Source: Streptomyces caniferus (GTDB taxonomy: Bacteria > Actinomycetota > Actinomycetes > Streptomycetales > Streptomycetaceae). From it: DNA of 64,000 nt. The DNA is taken from positions 372,001 through 436,000 of the forward strand of contig NZ_BLIN01000005.1 of the NCBI RefSeq assembly GCF_009811555.1. Direction: 5' to 3'. The position numbers and the translations under genes were made by a program. The notes beneath the pieces were generated by a model. It did not search any database. It saw only the letters and a program-made list of their open reading frames with translations, and had not been told where the DNA came from. Below, piece by piece: positions 34,990 to 44,434 of the stretch. Numbering within the stretch: position 1 is the stretch's first letter; the number at the start of each line of letters is the position of its first letter.

Positions 34990-37167
34990 ATGGCTCCCGC
35001 CCCCCGCACCCCAACGGCGCCGACGTATTCCGCGACCGGGCCGGTCTCCCTCGCGCCCCAGGGCGCCCCGCAGCCCGTGGGCCGGCGACGGCGGCGGAAA
35101 CCGGGCAGTCTCCTGGACGCAAGGGTGCTGCTGACGTCGCTCCCCGAGGCGCTGCGCAAGCTGCACCCGCGGGCGCTGGCCACCAAGCCGGTGCTGTTCG
35201 TCGTGGCGTGCGGCTCCCTCCTCACCACCCTGGCCGCGCTGCTCGCCCCGTCCGTTTTCACCTGGCTGATCAGCTGCTGGCTCTGGCTGACCGTCATCTT
35301 CGCCAATCTTGCCGAAGCGGTCGCCGAGGGCCGTGGCAAGGCTCAGGCCGCGTCCCTGCGCAAGGCACGCACGGACATCTCCGCCCGCCGACTGCGCAAC
35401 AACTGGCGGGTCGGCCTAGACGTCCACACCGCCGAGACCGAGACCGTCCCCGCTGCCGATCTGCAACCGTTCGACTTCGTGGTGGTGCAGGCGGGCGAGA
35501 CGATCCCGGCGGACGGCGATGTGGTCGACGGTGTGGCTGCGGTGGACGAATCGGCGGTCACCGGCGAATCGGCACCAGTCATCCGTGAATCCGGCGGCGA
35601 CCGCTCCGGGGTCACCGGTGGCACCACCGTGCTGTCCGACCGCCTCGTCGTGCGCGTCACCTCCCGCCCCGGACAGTCCTTCCTGGACCGGATGATCGCG
35701 CTGGTCGAGGGCGCGACCCGGCAGCGCACGCCCAACGAGATCGCGCTGCACATCCTGCTCGCCGCGCTCACCATCGTCTTCATCCTCGTCGTGGTCACCT
35801 TGCAGCCGATGGCCTCCTACGCCGGCGCGGCCCAGTCGACGACGGTTCTCGTCGCCCTCCTCGTCACCCTGATCCCGACGACGATCGGCGCGCTGCTCTC
35901 CGCGATCGGCATCGCCGGCATGGACCGCCTCATCCAGCGCAACGTGCTGGCCATGTCCGGACGCGCGGTCGAGGCCGCGGGCAACATCAACACCCTGCTG
36001 CTCGACAAGACGGGCACCATCACCCTCGGCAACCGCGAAGCCGTCGCCTTCGTTCCGCTCCCGGACGCCGACGAACTCCAGCTCGCGGACGCCGCCCAGC
36101 TCTCCTCACTCGCCGACGAGACCCCCGAAGGCCGCTCCGTCGTCGTCCTCGCCAAGAACGCATACGGGCTGCGAGAGCCTTCCCAAGGAGAGCTCCAGCA
36201 CGCCGAGTACGTCGACTTCAGCGCGCACACCCGGATGAGCGGCGTCGATCTGCGCTGGGCGGACGCAGTCGGTTGCGCCATCCGCAAGGGCGCGGCCGCG
36301 CAGATCATCGAGTGGGTGACGGGGCGCGGCGGCGAAGTGCCCGCCGAGGCACGCATGTTCACCGATGCGATCGCCGCCTCTGGCGGTACACCGCTACTGG
36401 TCGCGATGCACGACGCGCACGGGGCGCGGGTACTCGGCGTCATCCACCTCAAGGACGTCATCAAGGACGGCATCCGCGAACGCTTCGCCGAACTGCGCCG
36501 GATGGGGATCCGCACGGTGATGATCACCGGCGACAACGCCCTCACCGCCAAGGCCATCGCCCAGGAAGCGGGCGTCGACGACTACCTCGCCGAAGCCACC
36601 CCCGAGGACAAGCTCGCTCTGATCACCCAGGAGCAGGAGGGCGGCAAACTGGTCGCGATGACCGGTGACGGCACCAACGACGCCCCCGCGCTGGCACAGG
36701 CGGACGTCGGTGTGGCCATGAACACCGGGACCTCGGCCGCCAAAGAGGCCGGGAACATGGTCGACCTGGACTCCAATCCCACCAAACTCATCGAGATCGT
36801 CGAGATCGGCAAACAACTCCTCATCACCCGCGGCGCGCTCACCACCTTCTCCATCACCAACGACGTAGCCAAATACTTCGCGATCATCCCGGCCATGTTC
36901 GCCGGCGCCTATCCCGGCCTGGCCGACCTGAACGTCATGGGCCTGCACAGCCCGACGTCCGCCATCACCTCCGCGATCATCTTCAACGCCCTCATCATCA
37001 TCGCCCTGATCCCGCTCGCCCTACGCGGCGTGCGCTACACCCCCGCCTCCGCCCACGACCTGCTGCGCCGCAACCTCACCCGCTATGGACTCGGCGGCCT
37101 CCTCGCCCCGTTCCTCGGGATCAAACTCATCGACCTGCTGATCTCCCCGATCCCCGGCCTCGGCTGA
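34990..37167 (+). CDS. kdpB: Second KdpB-type P-type ATPase, without kdpA or kdpC
   Basis: This 725-residue P-type ATPase is strongly similar to the operon KdpB over its whole length. All key motifs are intact: [37 protein letters not shown] with Asp339, and [20 protein letters not shown]. It differs by a Pro/Arg-rich N-terminal extension of about 55 residues and by an insertion of a few residues in the actuator domain ([16 protein letters not shown]). I chose the ATG at 34990; the longer open frame starting at 34744 runs through IS5-remnant sequence. No kdpA or kdpC is adjacent. It may pair with the operon KdpA/KdpC as an alternative pump subunit or act in a new complex. It is followed by a hairpin terminator. 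Confidence 0.85.
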   Translation: MAPAPRTPTAPTYSATGPVSLAPQGAPQPVGRRRRRKPGSLLDARVLLTSLPEALRKLHPRALATKPVLFVVACGSLLTTLAALLAPSVFTWLISCWLWLTVIFANLAEAVAEGRGKAQAASLRKARTDISARRLRNNWRVGLDVHTAETETVPAADLQPFDFVVVQAGETIPADGDVVDGVAAVDESAVTGESAPVIRESGGDRSGVTGGTTVLSDRLVVRVTSRPGQSFLDRMIALVEGATRQRTPNEIALHILLAALTIVFILVVVTLQPMASYAGAAQSTTVLVALLVTLIPTTIGALLSAIGIAGMDRLIQRNVLAMSGRAVEAAGNINTLLLDKTGTITLGNREAVAFVPLPDADELQLADAAQLSSLADETPEGRSVVVLAKNAYGLREPSQGELQHAEYVDFSAHTRMSGVDLRWADAVGCAIRKGAAAQIIEWVTGRGGEVPAEARMFTDAIAASGGTPLLVAMHDAHGARVLGVIHLKDVIKDGIRERFAELRRMGIRTVMITGDNALTAKAIAQEAGVDDYLAEATPEDKLALITQEQEGGKLVAMTGDGTNDAPALAQADVGVAMNTGTSAAKEAGNMVDLDSNPTKLIEIVEIGKQLLITRGALTTFSITNDVAKYFAIIPAMFAGAYPGLADLNVMGLHSPTSAITSAIIFNALIIIALIPLALRGVRYTPASAHDLLRRNLTRYGLGGLLAPFLGIKLIDLLISPIPGLG

Positions 37168-37245
37168 GCGTCGCCGCAGCTGCACGGGATACGCGCTACG
37201 GCCACGGCAGCCTGAAAAGCTGATCCGCACTGCCCTGCGCGCGAC

Positions 37246-37279
37246 GGGCAAGGCGGTCGACGTGCTCGACGCCTTGCCC
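37246..37279 (+). terminator. Hairpin after the second kdpB gene
   Basis: A nine-base outer stem (GGGCAAGGC with GCCTTGCCC) continues, after a one-base bulge, into a five-base inner stem with a five-base loop. It lies about 80 bases after the kdpB stop. There is no T-tract. Confidence 0.6.
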
Positions 37280-37462
37280 GGCCGGATCGAGTTCACCAAG
37301 CGGAGAGCGGACGTCACCCCCTTCAGCCAAAGTCCCTTCCGCGCCTGGAGGACCGGTTTCCGCGAGCCGCGATCTTGGTCTCAAGCCTTGGGGACACAAC
37401 CGGCGCCGCTGAAGCCTTGTCGCGTCCTTGACGCTCCCCACCATGCCGTGGGCCGCTGTACT

Positions 37463-37486
37463 GTTCTATAAAAGCTATAACAGAAC
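37463..37486 (+). promoter_or_regulatory. Putative GntR operator and AT-rich promoter
   Basis: The imperfect dyad GTTCTATAAAAGCTATAACAGAAC is centred on AGCT, 18 bases before the GTG of the GntR gene. Its high A/T content stands out from the surrounding DNA. YtrA-type GntR proteins commonly repress their own operon through such sites. Confidence 0.55.
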
Positions 37487-37503
37487 GACAGTGGGAGTCC
37501 GAC

Positions 37504-37944
37504 GTGATCCTCAGCCTCGACCTGGACAGCGAGGTGCCGATCTACCAGCAGATCCGGAACCGGATCGTTGAGGCCATCGCGTCCGGCGAACTGGTCGAAG
37601 GCAGTTCGCTGCCCTCGACCCGGCAGCTCGCCGTCGATCTGGGCATCAATTTCCACACCGTGAACAAGGCGTATGACCTACTGCGGCGGGAGGGGCTCCT
37701 GCGGATCAACCGCAAGAGCGGCGCCCTGGTGCAGCGTGACTCCCGCACCGGCCCGCCGGAACCCGGCTTCACCGACGAGTGGGAGACCCGGCTGCGGACG
37801 CTGCTCGCCGAAGCGGTCGCCCACGGCGTCGGCGATCCGGCGGTACTGCACAGCTGCGGATCCGTCCTGACCTCGTTCACGTCATCCGCACGTACCGCAG
37901 GCGGCGCCGACCCCGGCGCAGAGCAAGGAGATTCGGCGTCATGA
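37504..37944 (+). CDS. YtrA-type GntR-family transcriptional regulator
   Basis: This 146-residue protein has an N-terminal winged helix-turn-helix (about residues 10-78) with PIYQQIRNRIVEAIASGEL and the LPSTRQLAVDLGINFHTVNKAYDLL recognition region, typical of GntR proteins. A C-terminal helical part of about 60 residues lacks a large ligand domain, which places it in the YtrA subgroup. Such proteins usually repress small membrane-protein operons. The GTG at 37504 follows GTGGGAG. Its stop overlaps the ATG of the membrane-protein gene (ATGA), making a two-gene operon under the dyad at 37463. Confidence 0.85.
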   Translation: MILSLDLDSEVPIYQQIRNRIVEAIASGELVEGSSLPSTRQLAVDLGINFHTVNKAYDLLRREGLLRINRKSGALVQRDSRTGPPEPGFTDEWETRLRTLLAEAVAHGVGDPAVLHSCGSVLTSFTSSARTAGGADPGAEQGDSAS

Positions 37945-39044
37945 ACAGCGGAACACTAATGGTCCACGCGGGCGTACCGCTGGTGGTGTTGGCGGTGGCG
38001 TGGCTGACCCCCTCACTGACGAGTCCGACGCTGCCCTTCGGAGTGCGCATACCCGCCGCCCGGGCGGACGCTCCGCTGATCGCCGAGCAACGCAAGCGCT
38101 ATCGATGGCTGGTGGGCACGGCCGGTGGAGCGCTTGCCGCCCTGAACGTCGGGCTGTCGGCCACCACCCATTTTCTGGTGTGGCCCGGCGTGGTGCCGGC
38201 GTTGATCCTCGCGGTGTTCCTGGCCGCCTTCAACCGGGCCCGGGTGGCGGTCGCGGCGGCCAAGCGGGATGAGGACTGGTACCGCGACCTTCGCCAGGGC
38301 GTGGTGACCGACACCTCGCTCCGCACTGATCCGGAAGCCTTTCCCTGGCTCTGGTCGATCCCGGCGCTGCTGATCGTGGCGGCCACGGTGGTGACCTCCA
38401 TCGTCCGGTACCCGTCGGTTCCCGAGCGTCTCGCGGTGCACTTCAACGCTTCCGGCATCCCCGACCGCTTCGCCACCAAGTCGGTCGGCAGCGCGTTCTT
38501 CCCGGTCTTCGTGCAAGCCGGAGTGACCGCGATGATCCTGGTACTGGCCTGGTTCTCGTTCCGCGCCCGGCCGGAACTCGACCCGGCGCGACCCACCGAC
38601 TCCGCGCGCAGACACCGCCGCTTCTCGGTGCGTGCCGTGATCTCCCTGCTGGTGCTGGCCGCCTGCGTCGACCTGTCGATGCTCGCCGGGGCCTGGCCGA
38701 TCTGGCATACCGACCAGAAACTGTCGCCGGTACTCGTGCTGCTGCCGATCCTGGTCGGTCTCGCCATCGTCGTCGGCGTCGCGGTACGTACCGGGCAAGG
38801 GGGGAGCCGACTGCCCGCCGAAGGCGACGGGGCGCCGGAGGGGAACACCGGCGTGGTCCGGCGCGACGACGATCGGTACTGGCACGGCGCGGGATCGCTC
38901 TACGTCAACCGCGCCGATCCCGCGCTGCTCGTACAGAAACGGTTCGGTTTCGGCTGGACCCTCAACTTCGGCAATCCACGCGCGCTGCTGCTGTTCGCGC
39001 TCATCGTGGGCCTGCCGCTCGCCCTGCCACTGATCGTCCGCTGA
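37941..39044 (+). CDS. DUF1648/DUF5808-like integral membrane protein
   Basis: This 367-residue protein has about eight membrane helices. The central VPERLAVHFNASGIPDRFATKS segment matches the DUF1648 block found in SdpI-like and related membrane proteins. A C-terminal RYWHGAGSLYVNRADPALLVQKRFGFGWTLNF-type segment, split by one helix, matches DUF5808. A YtrA-type regulator is translationally coupled upstream, a common pairing for this family. Possible roles are immunity or cell-envelope stress; the sequence does not prove either. Confidence 0.75.
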   Translation: MNSGTLMVHAGVPLVVLAVAWLTPSLTSPTLPFGVRIPAARADAPLIAEQRKRYRWLVGTAGGALAALNVGLSATTHFLVWPGVVPALILAVFLAAFNRARVAVAAAKRDEDWYRDLRQGVVTDTSLRTDPEAFPWLWSIPALLIVAATVVTSIVRYPSVPERLAVHFNASGIPDRFATKSVGSAFFPVFVQAGVTAMILVLAWFSFRARPELDPARPTDSARRHRRFSVRAVISLLVLAACVDLSMLAGAWPIWHTDQKLSPVLVLLPILVGLAIVVGVAVRTGQGGSRLPAEGDGAPEGNTGVVRRDDDRYWHGAGSLYVNRADPALLVQKRFGFGWTLNFGNPRALLLFALIVGLPLALPLIVR

Positions 39045-39108
39045 GGTCTGGCGAAGGCACACAGGCGACCACCACCTTTCCTGAATCCTCTACCCGTTGG
39101 GAGAACAC

Positions 39109-40218
39109 ATGCGTGGGCGCACTACCACTTGGCGGCGCTGCACACTGGCCGTAGTCATGGCCACGGTCGCCATCACCACGACCGGGCCGGTGTCAGGGAC
39201 GGCAGAAGCCGCCACATCAACCCGCTCCACCCCGCTCATCCCCGCCGGCGATCGCCAGGTGCGGTTCACTGCCGACGGCACCACCACGTACGGCACCGTG
39301 CACATCCCCGCCCATCGCGCGGGCCAACGGCTCCCCGCCGCCCTGCTGATCCCCGGCAGCGGCCTGACCGACCGCAACGGCGACCAGCCGCCCGCGACCA
39401 CCCCGCACACCCTCGCCCTGTTCGCGAGCACCCTCGGCGATGACGGTGTGATGAGCCTGCGCTTCGACAAGTACGGCACCGGCCGTACCGGATGGGGCCG
39501 GTACAAGAACTCGGACCACATCGACATGGCCGCGTACACCGGTCAGGCCGTGGCCGCGTACAACGTCCTGCGCGCCCAGCCCGAGGCCGACCGGAACAAG
39601 CTGCTCATCGTCGGGCACAGCGAGGGAGGCCTCCAGGCCCTGCTCGTCGGCCGCGCCGTACGGACGAAGCCCGCCGGGCTCGCGCTCATCGCCCCGCAGG
39701 ACACACGGCTCCTGGACGCGATCGACCATCAACTCGCAGGCACCTTGGACCGACTCGTCGCAGCGGGTGAACTCAGCCCCACACAGGCACAGTTGAACAA
39801 GAAAGGCGTATCCCGGGCCATCGCGGACTTCCGCGTCGAGCGCCAGGTGGACACCTCAGGGCTGCTGCCGTTCATCGCCTCCTTGCTGAACGGATTGTTC
39901 GGTCCGCACAACGCCACGTTCGTCCGCAGCGACGACGCCATCTATCCGCCGGACATCGCCCGGCGCGTCGCCCACGGCACCCGCACCATGGTCACCTGTG
40001 GCACCGCGGACACCCATCTGCCGTGCCGGACCACGCCGCCACTGCTCACCGCCTTGGCCGCGGCCCGCACCACCGGTCCCGGGCTACGCATCCTGCCCGG
40101 CCTCGACCACTTTCTTCACCCCGCGGGCACCCCGGTCAACGACCAGATGATCGCCCCGGCCGCGCAGAGCGCCCTGCACGACTTCGTCCGCCCCTGGCAG
40201 CACCTCACGACGAGCTGA
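39109..40218 (+). CDS. Secreted alpha/beta hydrolase
   Basis: This 369-residue protein begins with a twin-arginine-like or Sec signal (MRGRTTTWRRCTLAVVMATV, Ala-X-Ala near residue 35). An alpha/beta hydrolase domain follows, with LLIPGSGLTDRNGD (oxyanion loop), the nucleophile elbow GHSEGG, an acid candidate in CGTADTHLP, and His in GLDHFLHP. The family includes extracellular esterases and peptidase-like enzymes. I chose the ATG at 39109 because GGGAGA lies five bases before; TTG at 39097 is the edge of the frame. It follows the membrane-protein gene by about 65 bases and may be in its operon. Confidence 0.75.
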   Translation: MRGRTTTWRRCTLAVVMATVAITTTGPVSGTAEAATSTRSTPLIPAGDRQVRFTADGTTTYGTVHIPAHRAGQRLPAALLIPGSGLTDRNGDQPPATTPHTLALFASTLGDDGVMSLRFDKYGTGRTGWGRYKNSDHIDMAAYTGQAVAAYNVLRAQPEADRNKLLIVGHSEGGLQALLVGRAVRTKPAGLALIAPQDTRLLDAIDHQLAGTLDRLVAAGELSPTQAQLNKKGVSRAIADFRVERQVDTSGLLPFIASLLNGLFGPHNATFVRSDDAIYPPDIARRVAHGTRTMVTCGTADTHLPCRTTPPLLTALAAARTTGPGLRILPGLDHFLHPAGTPVNDQMIAPAAQSALHDFVRPWQHLTTS

Positions 40219-40618
40219 GCACCTCACGTACCGCCACGACGATGCCGACGGGCCCGCTCTGGTGGACCATGCGCCCGACGGAAGGGCGAACGCGCCGTGT
40301 GTTCGGGCGCCGAGCCGCCATTTCCCTGGCGTGCCCGGCGTCAGCGTGTCGCTGAGACCAGTTCGATGTGCGCCGCAGTTCCGCAGCCCCCGGTCCCGAC
40401 GTCGTGCTGCAGGCCAGGCGGTCGGCGCGCCGTGCGCCACCAGGCCGGGCGGCGGCCGGACATGGCCTCAAAGCGGCGCGGGTCCCTCGCCTGGCCCTGC
40501 GAGTCCGCAAGCGCCGGATGCGGGCGCCCAGGGTCACAGTGACGACTGCGGTGCAGAGCGCTCCGGCGACGGTCCAGGTCACCCCTTCCGTAAGGCGCCA
40601 GATGCCCGTGCCCGTCAT
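40205..40618 (-). CDS. Possible small membrane protein
   Basis: An open frame of 137 codons begins at an ATG with GGGGGG just upstream. It opens with a convincing membrane helix (TWTVAGALCTAVVTVTLGARIRRL), but the rest is Arg/Ala-rich and resembles random high-GC translation. It overlaps the end of the hydrolase gene by 14 bases. It may be a short gene that has lost its natural end, or not a gene. Confidence 0.3.
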   Translation of the reverse strand: MTGTGIWRLTEGVTWTVAGALCTAVVTVTLGARIRRLRTRRARRGTRAALRPCPAAARPGGARRADRLACSTTSGPGAAELRRTSNWSQRHADAGHAREMAARRPNTRRVRPSVGRMVHQSGPVGIVVAVREVLSSS

Positions 40619-41175
40619 GTGCCCCCCACGGCCACGTTCTCCGTTCCTTGCCCATGTTCCCCGTTAGAGGACACTGATCCACGGCACTACCAAGGCTTGG
40701 GATCAACCGGCCGAATTGTCCTCGCGATATTTCCTCAGTAGCCGACATTGCGGTTGGCGTAGGCAGCCCACTCCTGGAACCTTGAGCCTCGACCAGGGCT
40801 CGCGGGCCGTGTGCGCGGCAGCTGGCGGTGGGCGGCTCCTCACCCTTCTCACTGGAGGCCGGGCGACTTCTTTCCCACGCGCCAAGCGGTGACGGGTGCC
40901 GCCGGCCCGCCGCCATCGCCCCGGAGCCCTGCTACGTGTTCAGGCTCCGCGAGATCCGCTGGCCCCAGAACGCGATGTGCGGGTGCGCTACACCTGGGAA
41001 CCGCCGGCTATGGCGACCGGTAAGTCCTGACATGGGGAGGCTGGGCAGGCGGGCGGCATGTGGGTCAAGCCGCGTTGATGTGCTCGGACTGCACGCCAGT
41101 CCTAGGGCCACCGAAGTAGCGCGGATCGGTCCGCGGACTGCGGCGAGGAGCGGTGGCTGCGCGTAGATTCGACAC
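40619..41175. other. Intergenic stretch without a supported gene
   Basis: About 550 bases precede the arylamine N-acetyltransferase gene. Several short frames are open on both strands, but none shows a domain or good ribosome-binding site. No repeat or RNA element was recognised. Confidence 0.4.
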
Positions 41176-42006
41176 ATGCCCGACCTTGAGCCGTTCGACC
41201 TCGACGCCTATCTGGACCGCATCGGATGGCAGGGCAGCCGGCGCGCCGACCTCGAGACGCTGCGGGGTGTCCATCTGGCGCACGCTCTGGCCATTCCCTT
41301 CGAGAACCTGGACTCGCTGTCCGGGCAGGCCCCCTCCCTCGCCACAGCCGATTTGCTGGCCAAGATGGTCCACGGCCGGCGCGGAGGTTACTGCTACGAG
41401 CACAACGCTCTGCTCCGGCTGTCCCTGGAGACGCTGGGGTTCCAGGTGACGCCGCTGGCCGGGCGGGTGGTGCTGGAGGCGCAGAGCCCGGAGAGCCGCC
41501 CGCGGACCCATGCGATTTGGCAGGTCACGGTGGCGGGCGAGCCGCAGGCGTATCTCGCGGATGTGGGCTTCGGCTCGGTCGGTGCGCTGCTGCTGCCGGT
41601 GCCGCTGGTGACCGGAACCGAGTCTGAGGGCGCGGGGCGCCGGCACCGGCTGGTGCCGCTGCCGCATCGCGGCCCGCTGGAGCTGTGGGAGCTGCAAGCG
41701 TACGACCGCCGGAAGCGGGACTGGGTCGGTCAGTACGCCTTCACACTGGAGCCGTTCGCCCCCCGCGACTTCGAGGTGTTCAACTGGTACATCAGCACCC
41801 ACCCGCGCTCTCCGTTCACCCAGCGCCCTCTTCTGCAGAGGGCCACCGCCGAGCGTCATCTGTCGTTGGACGGCTTCTGGTTGACCGAGACCCGTGCCGA
41901 CGGCACGGTCGCCGAGCGCGAGCTGACGGACGAGGCGGAGGTGTGGCGCGTCGCGGAGGAGGAGTTCGGGATCGCGGTACCGGAGAGGCTGACGCTCCCG
42001 GAATGA
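41176..42006 (+). CDS. nat: Arylamine N-acetyltransferase
   Basis: This 276-residue enzyme transfers acetyl from acetyl-CoA to arylamines or hydrazines through a Cys-His-Asp triad. Cys73 lies in RRGGYCYEHN, His112 in RPRTHAIW and Asp129 in LADVGFG, all in canonical order and spacing. The PFENLDSL segment near residue 41 is also diagnostic. Length matches bacterial NAT proteins (about 275-285). In actinomycetes NAT homologues also act in amide synthase steps of ansamycin pathways, but no such cluster is here, so a xenobiotic or general role is more likely. Confidence 0.9.
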   Translation: MPDLEPFDLDAYLDRIGWQGSRRADLETLRGVHLAHALAIPFENLDSLSGQAPSLATADLLAKMVHGRRGGYCYEHNALLRLSLETLGFQVTPLAGRVVLEAQSPESRPRTHAIWQVTVAGEPQAYLADVGFGSVGALLLPVPLVTGTESEGAGRRHRLVPLPHRGPLELWELQAYDRRKRDWVGQYAFTLEPFAPRDFEVFNWYISTHPRSPFTQRPLLQRATAERHLSLDGFWLTETRADGTVAERELTDEAEVWRVAEEEFGIAVPERLTLPE

Positions 42007-42166
42007 TCCGCCGACCGGTCCCTCTTTCTGGACGGAGGCGCCGGGGCGCGGTGGCCGACTGCGATCAGGTCGTGAGCCGGGAGCCTGGGCCCGCCTCGGC
42101 GGACCTCGCTTGGTGAATGATCTCTGCTCGCGACCTTCGACCTGAACGAGGGCGACTGACGGAGCA

Positions 42167-42895
42167 TCAGTTCTGCGGCGTGCCGCCGTCCGCCGCCAGG
42201 CGGGTGAGCCACTCGCGCAGCAGGCACTGCTCGGCGTCGCTCAGGACGTCGGCGTCGTCGGGGAGGGCGGCACGCAGCGCGCGGGCCGCTGGGGCGGGGC
42301 CGGACTCCGCGGCGGGGACCGTCGGTTCGGCGCGGGTGACGGCGGCGACCATGGACTCGCGAAGGACGGTCAGCAGCGCCGGATTGCGGCGTTCCGCGGG
42401 GGTGGAATGCCAGGTGGTGACCCCGCCTTGGCCGGTGGCCTGGATGATCTGGGCGGCCAGTTCCTCGTCGACCCGCAGCCATCCCGCGGCCGCCAGCCGA
42501 CGCACCCGACCGCGGAGGATCTCCAGGCCCGCGCGGTGCGCCGCGTCCGACCCCGAGCCGGTGGCCCTGTTCATCACGGCGAACAGCTCGGGGCGCGAGA
42601 CCCCGAACTCCACCACCATGTCCCAGCCGCGGCGCAGCTCCTCCACCGGGTCCTCCGGCGCGGGGTCGAGCTGCGCGCGCTTGCTCTCCAGGAACTGCGC
42701 ATAGCCGTGTTCGGCGACCGCCTCCAGTAGCCCGTCCTTGTCGCCGAAGTGGCGGTAGATGGCCGGCGGCTGCATCCCGGCCGCGGCGGCGACCGCGCGG
42801 GTGCTCACCGCGTCGGGACCGCCGCTCTCCAGCAACTCGATGGCCGCCTCGATGATGCGCCGGCGGGGACTGTCGGGGGTGTCACGGATGGGCAT
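42167..42895 (-). CDS. TetR-family regulator
   Basis: This 242-residue protein has an N-terminal helix-turn-helix (about residues 10-55), with VSTRAVAAAAGMQPPAIYRHFGDKDGLLEAV as the recognition region. The C-terminal ligand-binding part is helical and resembles the WHG-type TetR fold. I prefer the ATG at 42895; the open frame extends 14 codons further. Neither start has a Shine-Dalgarno, suggesting a leaderless transcript. It is divergent from the NmrA-like gene, with a palindrome between, so it probably controls that gene and itself. Confidence 0.85.
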   Translation of the reverse strand: MPIRDTPDSPRRRIIEAAIELLESGGPDAVSTRAVAAAAGMQPPAIYRHFGDKDGLLEAVAEHGYAQFLESKRAQLDPAPEDPVEELRRGWDMVVEFGVSRPELFAVMNRATGSGSDAAHRAGLEILRGRVRRLAAAGWLRVDEELAAQIIQATGQGGVTTWHSTPAERRNPALLTVLRESMVAAVTRAEPTVPAAESGPAPAARALRAALPDDADVLSDAEQCLLREWLTRLAADGGTPQN

Positions 42896-42932
42896 GTATC
42901 GATGATATCGGAAGTTCGCTTCCATCGTTAGT

Positions 42933-42950
42933 TTCAATGTTATCGTTGAA
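42933..42950. promoter_or_regulatory. Putative TetR operator
   Basis: The dyad TTCAATG-TTAT-CGTTGAA (one mismatch in seven-base arms) lies between the divergent TetR and NmrA-like genes. It sits 35 bases before the oxidoreductase start, overlapping the likely promoters in an A/T-rich patch. Confidence 0.6.
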
Positions 42951-42984
42951 GTGATTCCACTGGAAACATCACTTGGAGAACCCC

Positions 42985-43845
42985 ATGATCATCGTGACCG
43001 GAGCCACTGGAAACCTCGGCCGCCGCACCGTCGAGCGCCTCCTGGAGCGCCTCCCAGCCGACCGCGTCGGCGTCAGCGTCCGCGACCCCCGCAAGGCCCA
43101 GGACCTCGCCGTCCGCGGCGTCCGCGTCCGGCAGGGCAGCTTCGACGACCCCGCCTCACTCGTCCACGCCTTCGAGGGCGCCGATCAGCTGCTGCTCGTC
43201 TCCCTCGACCGCACGGGCGAGGAGTGCGTCACCGGCCACCGCGCCGCTATCGACGCCGCCGTGAAGGCCGGAGTCGGCCGCATCCTGTACACCAGCCAGA
43301 TGGGTGCCGCCCACGACTCCCGTTTCCAGGCATGCCGTGACCACGCCCAGACCGAGGACCTGCTGCGCGCCACCGGCCTGCCCTGGACCGCGCTGCGCAA
43401 CGGCTTCTACGCCGCCAGCGCCCTGCAGTTCCTGGAGTCCGCCCGCCGCACCGGCGACATCGCCCTCCCCGCCGACGGCCCCGTCGCCTGGACCGGCCAC
43501 GACGATCTCGCCGAGGCCGCCGCGGCGATCCTCACCGACGAGGGCCGCTTCGAGGGGCCCACCCCGCCGCTCACCGGCCCGGCGGCGCTCGACTTCGACG
43601 CCGTCGCCGAGATCGCAGCCCAGGCCACCGGGCGGCCCTTCACCCGCACCGTCGTCCCCGGCGACGCCTTCCACGAGCAGGTCCTGGCGCACGGCGCCCC
43701 CGCCCCGATCGCCGACCTGATGCTGAGCATCTTCGCGGCGGCACGGAATGGTGAGTTCACCGCCGTCGACCCGACCCTGGCCGCATTGATCGGTCGAGAG
43801 CCCGCCACCTTCCGCACCCTGCTGGAGCACACCTGGGCGGAATAG
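42985..43845 (+). CDS. NmrA/QOR2-like NAD(P)-binding oxidoreductase
   Basis: This 286-residue atypical SDR starts MIIVTGATGNLGRRTVERLL, the NmrA-type dinucleotide motif. A VRDPRKAQ segment typical of NADP(H)-binding quinone reductase 2-like proteins follows, and GVGRILYTSQMGA is in the middle. Such proteins reduce quinones or act as redox sensors. The ATG at 42985 has GGAGAA upstream. It is divergent from the TetR gene and presumably controlled by it. Confidence 0.85.
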   Translation: MIIVTGATGNLGRRTVERLLERLPADRVGVSVRDPRKAQDLAVRGVRVRQGSFDDPASLVHAFEGADQLLLVSLDRTGEECVTGHRAAIDAAVKAGVGRILYTSQMGAAHDSRFQACRDHAQTEDLLRATGLPWTALRNGFYAASALQFLESARRTGDIALPADGPVAWTGHDDLAEAAAAILTDEGRFEGPTPPLTGPAALDFDAVAEIAAQATGRPFTRTVVPGDAFHEQVLAHGAPAPIADLMLSIFAAARNGEFTAVDPTLAALIGREPATFRTLLEHTWAE

Positions 43846-44173
43846 ACCCGGTGGAGCACGCACCCGCCGCCATGTGCGCCGTCCTCGGCCCCCGTACCCA
43901 GCACACCCGCCGGCTCGACCGGGTACAGAGTCAGATCGACGCATCTCGCCGCGGTCAAGAAGGCGTGCGCCCACAGCGGCTGCTGTTCGCCGCGGCGGTG
44001 ATACCCGGTCAGCGCTGTGCCACCTGCCCCTCACGGGTGGAGGCCGCCGCGCAGGAACCTGCCGAACGAGGCTGAGCAGGCCGTCAGGAAAACACGTATG
44101 GAGCCAGGCCCAGGTACGGCGATCAGCTGCCTACGGGCGACGAGGCAAAGGGCGCGGCGCTGCCGCGGGGGCA

Positions 44174-44300
44174 GGCATCACCTGGACACGGCCCTGGCGG
44201 CCGCGGACCATCGGCAAGGTCGAATGCTGCCACCGCCCCCTGCTGGTGGAATGGGCACCTGCGCATCCTCGGCCCCGCCGCCCGGAAAGGCCTGACGCCA
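44174..44300 (+). mobile_element. IS481-type transposase/integrase remnant
   Basis: The frame reads GITWTRPWRPRTIGKVECCH followed by RPLLVEWAPA. This corresponds to the conserved block of IS481/IS3-type transposases in which a Thr-Arg-Pro-Tyr-Arg-Pro-Gln-Thr-Asn-Gly-Lys-X-Glu-Arg-Phe-X-Arg-Thr-Leu sequence includes the catalytic Glu. Key positions have changed (Asn to Ile, Arg-Phe to Cys-Cys). Only about 40 residues are left. The rest of the stretch 43846-44434 has no supported gene. Confidence 0.55.
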
Positions 44301-44434
44301 TCCAGCGGAAACGTCTGCCGTCCGCGGGGGAAGGTCACCGGAACCGACGGGCGCGGGTATGCGTTCTTGCAGCCAGTGAGTCCTCACGCGACGCTGTGGG
44401 CTGACGATCTGCCGGGGACGGACGGGGGTAGGGC

